NCBI RefSeq assembly: GCF_934476685.1
Contig: NZ_CAKSNX010000004.1
Location: forward strand, 1 to 64,000
DNA length: 64,000 nucleotides
Reading direction: 5' to 3'
Origin: an uncultured Ruminococcus sp.
GTDB lineage: Bacteria > Bacillota > Clostridia > Oscillospirales > Ruminococcaceae
The notes under the pieces are model-generated. The model worked only from the letters and a program-made list of their open reading frames with translations, was not told where the DNA came from and ran no database searches. Of this stretch, positions 1 to 8,567 are shown one piece after another; positions within the stretch are counted from its first letter, which is position 1; each line of letters starts with the position of its first letter. The translations under genes were made by a program, and so were the position numbers.

Positions 1-44
1 GGTTATCTCTCTCCTGTTCAATTCAAAGCTTCCCATTCGGCTAA

Positions 45-1265
45 ATAATTTCTGTACTATTTGGGGGTGACAATACAATTTCAAAGAAGATCCGTTCCAT
101 GGTACGCCAAAAAGGCAACAGCGGTCAGCATATCACATCAAAACTGCCTTATGGGTATTACAACACTCATGAGAACAAACAGGATTGGCAGGTGGATGAG
201 GAAGCTGCAGAAGTTGTCCGAGAAATATTTGAACTGTATGTACATCATGCAATGGGAACAAAGCAGATCGCATTGCAGTTGCAGGCTGAAAAACGTATTG
301 GAGTGGAATACCACAAGAAAATACGAAAAGGGATTGCGGTTACTGCTGAGAACATTTATTTGTGGAACAGCGGAACGATTGCTGCTATTCTCAAGCGTCA
401 GGAATACATCGGTGATACGGTCAATTTTCGCACACAGATTGCTTCTTACAAGAATAAGACTGTGATCTACAACGAAAGTGACAAGATCAAGATTTTTCCC
501 GACACACACCCTGCAATTATCAGTCGTGAACTGTTTCAGATGGCACAGGACAGACGTGAAAAAACAATACGTCATCCATCAAGACCGCATAAGTATCTTT
601 TTGGTGATTACCTGTATTGTATGGACTGTCATGCAAGAATGCACGGCAGAAGATGTGGGACAAAAAGCGAAAACGCTCTTTATTGCTATGAGTGTACAAC
701 TTACAGGAAAAGCAAAGGGTGTTACTTCCACGGTGTTCCTGAGAAATATCTTGAAGCTGAGGTCTTACAAGCGATTCAGAGCGTGATCTATAAGGCAAAT
801 GCCAATCCTGATGAATTCTACAAGACCATTCAGAAACGTGTTGAGAAGAAGTCTGACGACTGTAAAGCGGTTATTTTGGCGGAGCTTGAAAAATCCCAGC
901 TTCGTATTACGGAAATTGATAAGTACATTCAAGGCTTGTTTGAGGCAAAGGTCAGAGGTGAAATAGATGGCTCACTGTTTGCAAGCTTGAAAAGGACTTA
1001 CGATGAAGAAAAAGAACAGCTTAACGCATTGGTTGCAGAACTCATAGGAAAACTTCATGAGAAAAATGAGTCTGTCAACAAGGTCAAGCTGTTTATGCAG
1101 GCAATCAAAAAGTATGATGCCGTTACAGAACTCACTCCGCAGGTATTGGCTGACTTTATTGAACATATTGAAGTCGGCAAATGTCAAAACACAAGTAAAA
1201 AGCTGCCTTTTTCCAAAAGAAATAACGCAGTTTCGGTGTTTTTCTGGGGTGTCGGCATCTTTTAA
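45..1265 (+). pseudogene. large serine recombinase, C-terminal remnant
   Basis: The frame is open from just after a stop at 42-44. It reads through a typical linker (S-K-K-I-R-S) into the Recombinase domain (L-P-Y-G-Y near residue 17 of the ATG-99 frame), a zinc-ribbon domain (Y-C-M-D-C about residue 174, later Y-C-Y-E-C) and a coiled-coil tail. The roughly 150-residue N-terminal resolvase domain with the catalytic serine is missing, and a stop lies upstream, so the protein cannot recombine DNA. ATG 99 is an internal methionine with no convincing ribosome site. The C-terminus is also odd: the last residues (V-F-F-W-G-V-G-I-F) differ from the usual beta-strand ending. It is the left-hand trace of an integrative element, directly followed by a second recombinase fragment. 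The family assignment is firm; loss of function is inferred from the missing domain. Confidence 0.85.
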
Positions 1266-1288
1266 TTGGGAAATGGTGAGTTCCCTAA

Positions 1289-2026
1289 GCGTATTACGAC
1301 CAGTATTATGTGGATGGCAACCACGAGGCAATCATCAGCCCTGCGGTGTTCGACATGGTGCAGGCGGAGCTTGCCAAGCGCACGAAGGGCGGTTCACGGT
1401 ACAGCGGAGTGAGCATCTTCTCCAACAAGATAAAATGCGCCGACTGCGGCGGCTGGTACGGCTCGAAGGTCTGGCATTCCACGGACAGGTACCGCAGGGT
1501 CATCTACCGCTGCAACCGGAAGTATAGCGGAGATGATAAATGTTAGACTCCCCACGTCACGGAGGAAGAGGTCAAGGCGGCTTTCGTGTCGGCGTACAAC
1601 CAACTGGTCACGGAGAAAAAGGAGATCATCGCCAAGGCGGAGATCATCCGCAGGACGCTGTGCATCACCGATGCCCTGCAGGAAGAGAAAGGCAAGCTGG
1701 AGGAAGAGATGGCGGTGCTTGTGGAAATGACGCAGAACATCGTGGCGGAGAACGCCCGCGTTGCGCAAGACCAGGACGAGTACCAAAAACGCTACAACGG
1801 GCTGGTCAGGCGGTATGATGAAGCCAAGGCTCGGTACGATGAAGTGCTTGCAGCCATCTCCGCAAAGGAAGCGCAGAGCGAACGGCTGGTGAACTTCATC
1901 AAGACACTGAAAGCGCAGGACGGCACCATCAGCGACTTTGACGGCAGCCTTTGGGGCGGTATGGTCGAGTTCGTCACGGTGGGCAGGAACAAGGAAATCA
2001 CGGTCACCTTCCGGGACGGCACGTAG
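1289..2026 (+). pseudogene. second serine recombinase remnant with in-frame amber stop
   Basis: This frame opens in the middle of a recombinase (Y-Y-V-D-G-N-H-E-A-I-I, the conserved step before the zinc ribbon). It carries one zinc-ribbon half (C-A-D-C) and the other half (C-N-R-K-Y...D-D-K-C), then a long coiled coil and a beta-strand ending (V-T-V-G-R-N-K-E-I-T-V-T-F). A TAG at 1544-1546 interrupts the frame after D-D-K-C; the same frame continues as T-P-H-V-T-E-E-E-V-K, so a lysine AAG to TAG change is the simplest reading. Base composition is clearly more GC-rich than the rest of the window, as in elements of higher-GC Clostridia. Both the 5' truncation and the nonsense codon make it a pseudogene. 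It abuts the first recombinase remnant, with no gene between. Confidence 0.85.
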
Positions 2027-2058
2027 ATACAGGCATAACTGAATACGAGCATTCAAGG

Positions 2059-2084
2059 CACTCGGCTACGGTCGGGTGTTTTTT
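2059..2084 (+). terminator. intrinsic terminator after recombinase remnant
   Basis: A short GC-rich hairpin (cactcggc / gtcgggtg, with a G-U pair) is followed by six T. It lies just downstream of the recombinase stop and closes the relict transcript. Confidence 0.6.
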
Positions 2085-2115
2085 GTTGAAAAAAAGAAAT
2101 ATTGAAATATGCATA

Positions 2116-2169
2116 ATGTGTAAATAATACACATAATGTATTGGCAGAACCCTTTTTGTGTGATACAAT
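2116..2169 (+). promoter_or_regulatory. promoter and inverted-repeat operator of the XRE operon
   Basis: A perfect inverted repeat, ATGTGTA (2116-2122) and TACACAT (2128-2134) with a 5-bp spacer, sits 6 bp upstream of a -35 box TTGGCA (2141-2146). The -10 box TACAAT (2164-2169) follows at 17 bp. The position suits binding by the XRE regulator encoded next, probably for autoregulation; which protein binds is inferred. Confidence 0.65.
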
Positions 2170-2209
2170 CCTATTATTATAGATGGAATTTTGGGGAGGT
2201 GAAAGATAC

Positions 2210-2500
2210 GTGAATGAAGAAAAAAGGAATGAGTTGATTGTAAATATGACCGATAACCTTCCTACTCTTAGAAAGAAAATGGGAATTACCCAAGAGGGTT
2301 TGGCAGAGAAAATCGGTGTAAGCCGCAGTACAATCGCAACGATAGAAAGAAAAAAGAAAACAATGACCTGGAATATGTTTCTATCGCTTGTATTGATTTT
2401 TACTAAAAATAGTGAAACGGATAAACTGCTCTCTGTTATGGGAATTTATACAGATGAGCTGAATGAATTTATAAAGAATGATGGACCGGCAACTATATAG
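2210..2500 (+). CDS. XRE-family transcriptional regulator
   Basis: A small helix-turn-helix protein of 96 residues. The HTH spans about residues 17-52, with the recognition helix in V-S-R-S-T-I-A-T-I-E. The C-terminal part is short and has no ligand domain. The frame opens upstream at 2183, but GTG 2210 is preferred because the strong ribosome site ggggaggt (2193-2200) lies 9 bases before it. The gene heads an operon with three membrane proteins that have zinc ribbons, the first starting 15 bp after this stop. The inverted repeat upstream of the -35 box is a natural binding site for it. Such one-domain regulators are common on integrative elements. It likely represses its own operon; the inducing signal is not visible. 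Confidence 0.85.
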   Translation: MNEEKRNELIVNMTDNLPTLRKKMGITQEGLAEKIGVSRSTIATIERKKKTMTWNMFLSLVLIFTKNSETDKLLSVMGIYTDELNEFIKNDGPATI

Positions 2501-2515
2501 GATAGGAGAATGTAT

Positions 2516-3886
2516 ATGAAACAGGAGAAGATTATTATTGATGTGAATGCTCACATCACAAACATTGCATGTACGATAGGGGCTGATGGAGATGCTTCAA
2601 AGGCTTTGATATCGTTTGATAATCTTGGCTATGGGGTAATTACTGCCGTAAAGTTCAATGCAAGGGGCTTTAACTCTTTTGGTGATGTTGTTCAGATTGG
2701 AGAAAAGGATAGGTTCTTTCTTATAATCCAAGACATCAGCATTGAGAAAAATTCAACAGCTAAAGATCTAAAGGCAAAATTACCGAATGGTGATATTCGC
2801 CGTCTTGAACTGGAGGAATGTCAGATTTGCTATGCCGATGGCTCTGTGACAAGTTATGTCGGTAAAGATGACAGAGAGTTTGATGTTGATGTATTTGATG
2901 AATACGGTACTGATAAAGAATCTGTTGCGGCTATAAGAGACATCGTATCTGCTGATGCTAAATACGTACCGCAGGATTTTGAGGATGGATGGTTATGTAG
3001 TTGCGGGAGGTGGAACACGGCTGAACGCAGCGATTGTTCAAGGTGCGAGGTAAAGAAGCATACAATATTTCAAATTACGGATGCTGATTTCATCACCGAT
3101 TTGATTGCCAAGCACCATAAGAATGAAGAAGACCGACAAGAGAAGGCACGTCAGGAAGCAAAAGAAAAAGAAAAAGCCACAAAAAGCAGAAATATTAAAA
3201 TCGGAATCGGTGTAATTGTTGGGATTCTTTTGGCGATTCTTGTCGGACATGCGGCTATTATGTCGAGTAGATCAACATATCAATCTGAATCTGCTATGAA
3301 AGCTGCGTTGCAGGGAACCTATACACTGTATGATGGCTACAAGGCAAAATACCAAATCCATATTGATGGAGACACCGTTTATAAAAGATGGTGTAACCTT
3401 GGGAGCGACGATGATTTAGATTACAAAGTGACTTCTTGGAATTATAAGAATGGTACTGTGGATACATCTTACAAATCCATTATTGTCACCAGTTCCGGCG
3501 ATATCAAGTACGATGGAGATATCTACGAAAAAGGTGGTTCGTGGTCATCCACCGCTGCAGGATCCTCTTATTCTTCAAGTTATTCTTCGAGTTACAATTA
3601 TGAAAGCGGTTATTCTGTTTTGAAAATTACCGTGGACAGTGTTACAAGTAACTCCGGATATACGATTTGCACAGGCAGTGTAAAAAATAATGGAACGAAA
3701 ACATATAAATATATTGAGGTGAAGGGAGCATTTAAGGATTCCAGCGGCAATGTGGTGGATACTGATTGGACATATGCAGCTGGCTCAGAAGGATTGGCTC
3801 CGGGAGAATCTACGACTTTTAGATTGTCTGTTACCAAAAAATCAAAGATAACTTCTTGCTCAGTGAGCTTGTTGGATTATGATTGA
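2516..3886 (+). CDS. membrane protein with zinc ribbon and FxLYD-like domain
   Basis: A predicted 456-residue protein of unknown function. The N-terminal 160 residues look like a cytoplasmic beta-rich domain. A zinc ribbon follows at about 160-177 (C-S-C-G ... C-S-R-C), then a charged Lys/Glu-rich coiled stretch and one membrane segment at about 225-248. Outside the membrane there is a small beta domain, a Ser/Tyr-rich linker (about 345-365) and a C-terminal domain with the pattern of FxLYD domains (extracellular, immunoglobulin-like). ATG 2516 is chosen over ATG 2510 because the ribosome site taggag (2503-2508) is 7 bases from 2516 but only 1 from 2510. It follows the XRE gene and precedes two more zinc-ribbon membrane proteins. 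A role in sensing or envelope response is a guess. Confidence 0.8.
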   Translation: MKQEKIIIDVNAHITNIACTIGADGDASKALISFDNLGYGVITAVKFNARGFNSFGDVVQIGEKDRFFLIIQDISIEKNSTAKDLKAKLPNGDIRRLELEECQICYADGSVTSYVGKDDREFDVDVFDEYGTDKESVAAIRDIVSADAKYVPQDFEDGWLCSCGRWNTAERSDCSRCEVKKHTIFQITDADFITDLIAKHHKNEEDRQEKARQEAKEKEKATKSRNIKIGIGVIVGILLAILVGHAAIMSSRSTYQSESAMKAALQGTYTLYDGYKAKYQIHIDGDTVYKRWCNLGSDDDLDYKVTSWNYKNGTVDTSYKSIIVTSSGDIKYDGDIYEKGGSWSSTAAGSSYSSSYSSSYNYESGYSVLKITVDSVTSNSGYTICTGSVKNNGTKTYKYIEVKGAFKDSSGNVVDTDWTYAAGSEGLAPGESTTFRLSVTKKSKITSCSVSLLDYD

Positions 3887-3900
3887 TGGAGGTGGATTGT

Positions 3901-4440
3901 ATGTTTTGCTTAAAATGCGGAGAAGCAATACCGGATGGAAGTTCTGTTTGCCCTCACTGTGGTGCTAATTTGATTGAAGAAGAAAAAGAGCAGGCGATTG
4001 TTTATGCATCGCAGAAAGAATCAGAAGAAGTAAGCGAACAGACGAAGACGCATAAAAAGATTCCCAAGGGTGTATTAGTGGGTATTGCGGCAATTGTGTG
4101 CGTTATTGTCATCGTCTTTATTGTAAATGGCATCAATCAGGCGAATCTAAAGAAGGCGTTAGTTAAGGAGTGGTATGATGTTGACGGCTCTATAATCAAG
4201 GTGCTTGATATAGATGAGGATGAAATGGAATATCGCCTTGAAACAGGTTATCGATGGATGGACACTTCACTCGGTACTTATGACTGGAAACCGGTTAGCG
4301 GAAATAAGATAAAAATAAAACGGTTTGGGGACAAGTATGAAACCTTTACTGTAGAGTTTAATGACGATAAGGATGTGTTGAAGATTTCGCCTGCAATCAC
4401 AAGCACAGATTCAAGCGAAACCTGGTATCACTTAGACTAA
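3901..4440 (+). CDS. small membrane protein with N-terminal zinc ribbon (paralogue 1)
   Basis: A 179-residue protein. It begins with a zinc ribbon (M-F-C-L-K-C-G ... C-P-H-C-G), then an acidic linker, one membrane segment at about residues 58-80, and a small extracytoplasmic beta-rich domain of about 95 residues. ATG 3901 is chosen because ggaggtgg sits just before it and the C-L-K-C ribbon normally starts the protein. The first 45 residues are nearly the same as those of the next gene, including the shared Q-A-V/I-V-Y-A-S-Q-K-E, while the rest differs, so the two arose by duplication and swapping of their C-terminal halves. The next frame starts right at this stop. The function is unknown; the C-terminal domain resembles small lipocalin-like or DUF-type extracellular domains only loosely. 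Confidence 0.8.
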   Translation: MFCLKCGEAIPDGSSVCPHCGANLIEEEKEQAIVYASQKESEEVSEQTKTHKKIPKGVLVGIAAIVCVIVIVFIVNGINQANLKKALVKEWYDVDGSIIKVLDIDEDEMEYRLETGYRWMDTSLGTYDWKPVSGNKIKIKRFGDKYETFTVEFNDDKDVLKISPAITSTDSSETWYHLD

Positions 4441-4460
4441 TGGGAAGAGATGAAGATAAT

Positions 4461-5084
4461 ATGTTCTGTTTGAAATGTGGAGAGGCGATACCAGACGGAA
4501 GTGAAAAATGTCCTTTGTGTGGTGCTGAATTGAAATCAGAAAACAGCGAACAGGCTGTGGTTTATGCCTCTCAAAAAGAACCACCGGAGTCTTCTGTTGT
4601 CAATGAAGCAGAGAACAATTTAAAGAAGTCGTTTATTGGAGTTATGATTGCAGCCGTTTGCTCGTTCATATTCTTGTCTATAAATTACATGAGTGTAAGC
4701 ATAAAACTCCTGTATTATGGTTCCTCAGATACAAACTATACAGGATACTATCTGACAAAGTGCTTGGGTGGAACTGCAAGATTATCAGGTTTGATGGTCA
4801 TACTTCTCATTATTGTCAATATAGCGACCATTATTACAGCGATCATCGGTATTAAAGGCTCGATGATGAATAAGGACAATTTGAGAAAAATAATACTCAT
4901 AGAGGACATTCTTTACATAATATCAACTGTGGTTCCTTTGTTTCATATGATGAATCTTTTGAAAGAGTTTGATTCGTCTCTTTCATCAACAGGAATTGGC
5001 ATTGGCTGTTATTTGAATATTGTGGTTGCTGTGTTTATGATTATTATGTACATTTCAATTTTTTCTAAAAAATTGCATGCTTGA
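4461..5084 (+). CDS. polytopic membrane protein with N-terminal zinc ribbon (paralogue 2)
   Basis: A 207-residue protein with the same N-terminal zinc ribbon as the gene before it (M-F-C-L-K-C-G ... C-P-L-C-G). After the shared linker it has four predicted membrane segments (about residues 58-78, 105-130, 143-165 and 180-203) in place of the extracellular domain of its paralogue. ATG 4461 is used because the conserved ribbon starts there; the frame is open from 4440, overlapping the last base of the preceding stop. It ends the XRE operon and is followed at once by a strong hairpin. The pairing of identical ribbons with different membrane parts suggests that the ribbons share a partner. No function can be named. 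Confidence 0.8.
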   Translation: MFCLKCGEAIPDGSEKCPLCGAELKSENSEQAVVYASQKEPPESSVVNEAENNLKKSFIGVMIAAVCSFIFLSINYMSVSIKLLYYGSSDTNYTGYYLTKCLGGTARLSGLMVILLIIVNIATIITAIIGIKGSMMNKDNLRKIILIEDILYIISTVVPLFHMMNLLKEFDSSLSSTGIGIGCYLNIVVAVFMIIMYISIFSKKLHA

Positions 5085-5089
5085 GTGCG

Positions 5090-5118
5090 ATATGCCGAGG
5101 CTGACCACCTCGGCATAT
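5090..5118 (+). terminator. perfect 11-bp hairpin after the zinc-ribbon operon
   Basis: The arms atatgccgagg (5090-5100) and cctcggcatat (5108-5118) pair without mismatch around a 7-base loop. The hairpin begins 5 bases after the stop codon. No long T run follows (taataattt), so termination may be partial. Confidence 0.65.
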
Positions 5119-5148
5119 TAATAATTTCGGTTGGAAAGCTTACTATCT

Positions 5149-6188
5149 ATGGCTATAACATACGAGCAATATATGAAAACAAGACCACATATAGTGCTGT
5201 TAGGAGCTGGCGCAAGCTGTGCCGCTATACCAAACGGGGATCGAAATGGCAAAAAATATCGGCGATGAATTGGTTCATTCAAAAGCTCAATTTGACAGAT
5301 GTCCTATCCGGTCTCTCTTTGAACACAACTTCTGACAACTTAGAAGATATCTACATGGAAATTGCTGAAAAAGCGGTTCATGAAAATGATTATGACAAAG
5401 TAAAGGATGAACTGGAAAAACGGATTTACCAATATATGTCTGATTATGTTATTCCCGATTCACCAACAGTATACGATTTCCTTCTTTTAAGTCTGACTTC
5501 CAAGGATTTAGCCGCTACTTTTAACTGGGATCCGCTTTTGGTGCAGTCCTATACAAGAGTCATGGGATATACGAATAATTTACCTGAATTAGCGTTTTTA
5601 CATGGTAATGTGGCTGTTGGATACTGTAAAGATGATAACGTTATGGGAAATATTGCAAAACCGTGCAAGTGTGGAAAACCGTTGACTGGAGTAAAACTTT
5701 TATATCCCATAAAGAAAAAGAACTACCAAAGCGAAGTTGCAATATCGAAATCATGGAAAACATTGCAGAATGCTCTTTCAGTTGCATATATGGTGACTAT
5801 CTTCGGCTATAGTGCGCCTAAAAGCGATGTTGAAGCCGTGGCTATGCTAAAAACAGCATGGGGGTCTATTGATGACAGAAAGTTGGAAGAAATTGAGATT
5901 ATAGATTTACGCCCGGAAGATGAAGTGCTTGATTCCTGGAGCGAATTTATACATACGCACCACTACTCCTACCATAAAGATTTCTTTGACACAACTCTTG
6001 GAAGATGTCCACGAAGAAGCTGTGAGGCTACATTCGACAGGTTAATGAATTGCCGCTTTTTGGATGGCAGCAAAGGATTTAAGAGTAATATGGATTTCGC
6101 AACGATAGAAGCGTTTGTAACTCCGCTGATTGACGAGGAAAGAGAAAAGAAACTGAGTAAAGAAATGCTCTCAAATCCATATATCTAA
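5149..6188 (+). pseudogene. SIR2-like NAD-binding protein, frameshifted near the N-terminus
   Basis: From ATG 5149 the frame reads M-A-I-T-Y-E-Q-Y...H-I-V-L-L-G-A-G-A-S, the Rossmann GAGAS motif of SIR2-like proteins, then runs to a TGA at 5266-5268. The rest lies in the -1 frame and continues to 6188. It shows A-T-F-N-W-D (NxD motif), L-H-G-N (the sirtuin histidine) and F-G-Y-S-A-P-K-S-D. The two frames meet at an A6 run at 5251-5256; one more A restores G-K-K-I-S-A-M and a protein of about 346 residues. SIR2-like proteins often act as NAD-depleting effectors in phage defence, which fits the restriction gene next door. It may be a true mutation, a sequencing error or slippage. The long downstream frame has no good start of its own. 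Confidence 0.75.
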
Positions 6189-6371
6189 CAGTATTTATTC
6201 GCTTTGATTGTGTGAGGAGTGCAATATGTACGCACAAACAGCCCGAAAACCGAATCCCTTACTCCGTAACGGTGCAACGGCATCGTTACGAGGGGTGTGC
6301 AAAAATGCACACGGGGGTGTTCATCGTTAAGGGGTAGAAATAGGCTGCCGTTATGTTGTATCAAATTAGAC
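6189..6371 (+). other. structured junction between the SIR2-like and restriction genes
   Basis: These 183 bases have no gene. Two hairpins stand side by side: gtaacg/cgttac (6266-6289) and a perfect 7-bp GTGTGCA/TGCACAC with an AAAA loop (6295-6312). The stretch has G-rich runs unlike its surroundings and ends exactly where the restriction gene begins without its 5' part. It may be a fragment of a structured mobile RNA such as a group II intron, but that is only a guess. Confidence 0.35.
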
Positions 6372-8414
6372 ATGGCAACAGATCCCGCAACAGGTACGGG
6401 AACATTCCTGCGGCAGACCATTCTGCAAATATATGATAATTTCAGAGCCAAGCACAAGGGCGAGAGCGAGGAGCAGATCAAGAAGGCATGGAACGAGTAT
6501 GTCCCGAAACACCTGCTGCCCCATCTGAATGGCTTTGAGCTGATGATGGCTCCCTATGCCGTTGCGCACATGAAACTGGCTATGGTGCTGAAAGATACAG
6601 GCTATGATTTCGGCGGCGATCACCGTCTGAATGTGTTCCTGACAAATTCGCTGGAAGAAGCCAATGGAATGGTAGAAGTGTTTGATGATGGAAGTGTAAT
6701 GATTTCCATGTTTGATGATCCGCTTGCATTTGAATCGGCAGAAGCGAATCAAGCCAAAAAGAATAATGGCATCAATGTAATCATTGGTAATCCGCCATAT
6801 TCTGGAATCTCATCAAATAACAATGCTTTTATTGCTAAACTAATAGAAGATTATAAATATATTGATGGTAAACATTTCAATGAACGTAAGCATTGGTTAA
6901 ATGATGATTATGTCAAATTTATTAGGTATACTCAATCACTAATCGAAAGAACAGGAAGCGGAATTCTTGCTTATATTTGTCCTCATGGATTTTTAGATAA
7001 TCCAACATTCAGGGCTATGCGTTGGAATTTGTTGCAAACCTTTGATAAAATATACGTATTAAATCTTCACGGCAACATCAACAGGGGAGAAAAATGCCCT
7101 GACGGTAGCAAGGATGAAAATGTATTTGATATTGAGCAAGGCGTGTCTATAAATATTTTTATTAAAAATCAAAAAAACACGTCTAAATCAAAAATAAATC
7201 ATACTGATTTGTATGGTATCAGAGAGTTAAAATATAAATATTTACAATCAAAAGTCATATCTGATATTGCATGGAAAAAGGTTGATGCGAATAGTCCATA
7301 CTACCTATTTGCTCCAAATTCAATCAGCGAAACCAACGATTATTGGGAATGGATAAACATTGATGAACTATTCATAAAGAATACTACGGGAATTGTCACT
7401 ATGGGTGATGAGTTCATTGTTGCTGATACAGCAAAGTGTATCGAAGCAAGAATCAAGGATTTTATTGAAACTGAATATACGACAACAGCGTTTAAAGAAA
7501 AATATCATCTTGGAAAGAATTATCCCGATTTCGCCTTAAGTAACAAAAAACATATTGAATATAGTAATGATAAAATAATCAGACTTTGTTATAGACCGTT
7601 TGACAACAAATATACATATTATGATAGAATGCTAATTTGGAGAGCAAGAGATGACGTATCCCCATTATTTTCAATAGGTGACAATATAGGACTAATAACT
7701 GCAAGAAGTAATAAAGCTAAAGATTGTAGCCATTTTTTTATAGCAGATTGTATGTCTGAAGCCAAATGCGGAGAACGAACCACTCAATCAGCTATTTTTC
7801 CACTTTACTCATTTACTCACGATTTTACTACGAACAGATTAACAAGGACACCAAACTTAAATTCAAAGATAGTATCCTCTGTATCTAAATCATTAGGGTT
7901 GCCATACAAACCTAACTCTGATGGAAACGAATTTGATAGTTTTGCACCGATTAACCTACTTGACTATATTTATTCTATTGTCTACTCTGCCAAATATCGT
8001 GAGAAATACAAGGAATTCCTGAAAATAGACTTTCCCCGTGTGCCGTACCCTACAGATCAGGAAACATTTTGGAAACTGGTCGAGATTGGCGGCAAGCTGA
8101 GAGAATGCCACCTGATGCATACCGAGTTCGATACCGCAGCTTACAGCTTTGTCGGTGACGGTACAAACGAGGTCGTCAAGCTCGAATACAAGAACGGCAG
8201 GGGGTACATCAGCAAGACGCAGTATTTCGACACTGTACCGCAGGCACAGTGGGAGCAGTACATAGGCGGTTATCAGCCGTTGCAGAAGTGGCTCAAAGAC
8301 CGCAAGAAGACTATGCTCTCCACTGAGGACATTGAGCATTACAAGAAAATCATCGCAGCTCTCAGGCTCACCGAGGAGCTTATGGCAGAGATAGATAAGG
8401 TTGTGGAATTCTGA
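6372..8414 (+). pseudogene. type ISP restriction-modification enzyme, 5'-truncated
   Basis: The 680 residues from ATG 6372 begin at methyltransferase motif I (D-P-A-T-G-T-G-T-F). They include the catalytic motif IV N-P-P-Y (about residue 140) and continue through the long target-recognition region to the conserved C-terminal domain of single-chain type ISP enzymes. The nuclease and helicase-like parts that normally lie before motif I are missing, and no ribosome site precedes the ATG. It therefore cannot cut DNA, and methylation is doubtful. The middle part (about 6730-8000) is clearly more AT-rich than both ends, as expected for an exchangeable target-recognition domain. The gene closes the accessory island; ordinary chromosomal genes begin after its terminator. 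Confidence 0.85.
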
Positions 8415-8424
8415 TATGATGTAA

Positions 8425-8467
8425 AAAGGACAGATGCTTCTCTTGTGGAAGTATCTGTCCTTCTTTG
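8425..8467 (+). terminator. intrinsic terminator after restriction remnant
   Basis: A 15-bp stem (aaggacagatgcttc / gaagtatctgtcctt, one G-T type pair) with a short loop is followed by ttctttgtt. It stands 10 bases after the stop at 8414. The rest up to 8567 shows no gene. Confidence 0.75.
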
Positions 8468-8567
8468 TTATAGCCTGCTGTAAAGGTCTTGCTTATAGTA
8501 GTTGTGATAAAACTTCTATATGGGTGCAATCCTTTTGGATTTCGCTTTTTTATATAAACTTATTTTG

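Noticed and set aside
1544..1546. TAG read as an amino acid (pyrrolysine or suppression)
   Set aside because: RF1 is encoded in the window, no pyl genes are seen, and the gene is truncated anyway; a nonsense mutation is simpler.
1394..2056. A 220-codon open frame on the minus strand, antisense to the second recombinase remnant
   Set aside because: It arises from the high GC of that segment; the plus strand has clear recombinase motifs and the minus frame shows none.
5251..5257. Classical programmed -1 ribosomal frameshift in the SIR2-like gene
   Set aside because: The heptamer c-aaa-aaa does not fit the X-XXY-YYZ rule well and no downstream pseudoknot was recognised; kept only as a possibility beside indel or transcriptional slippage.
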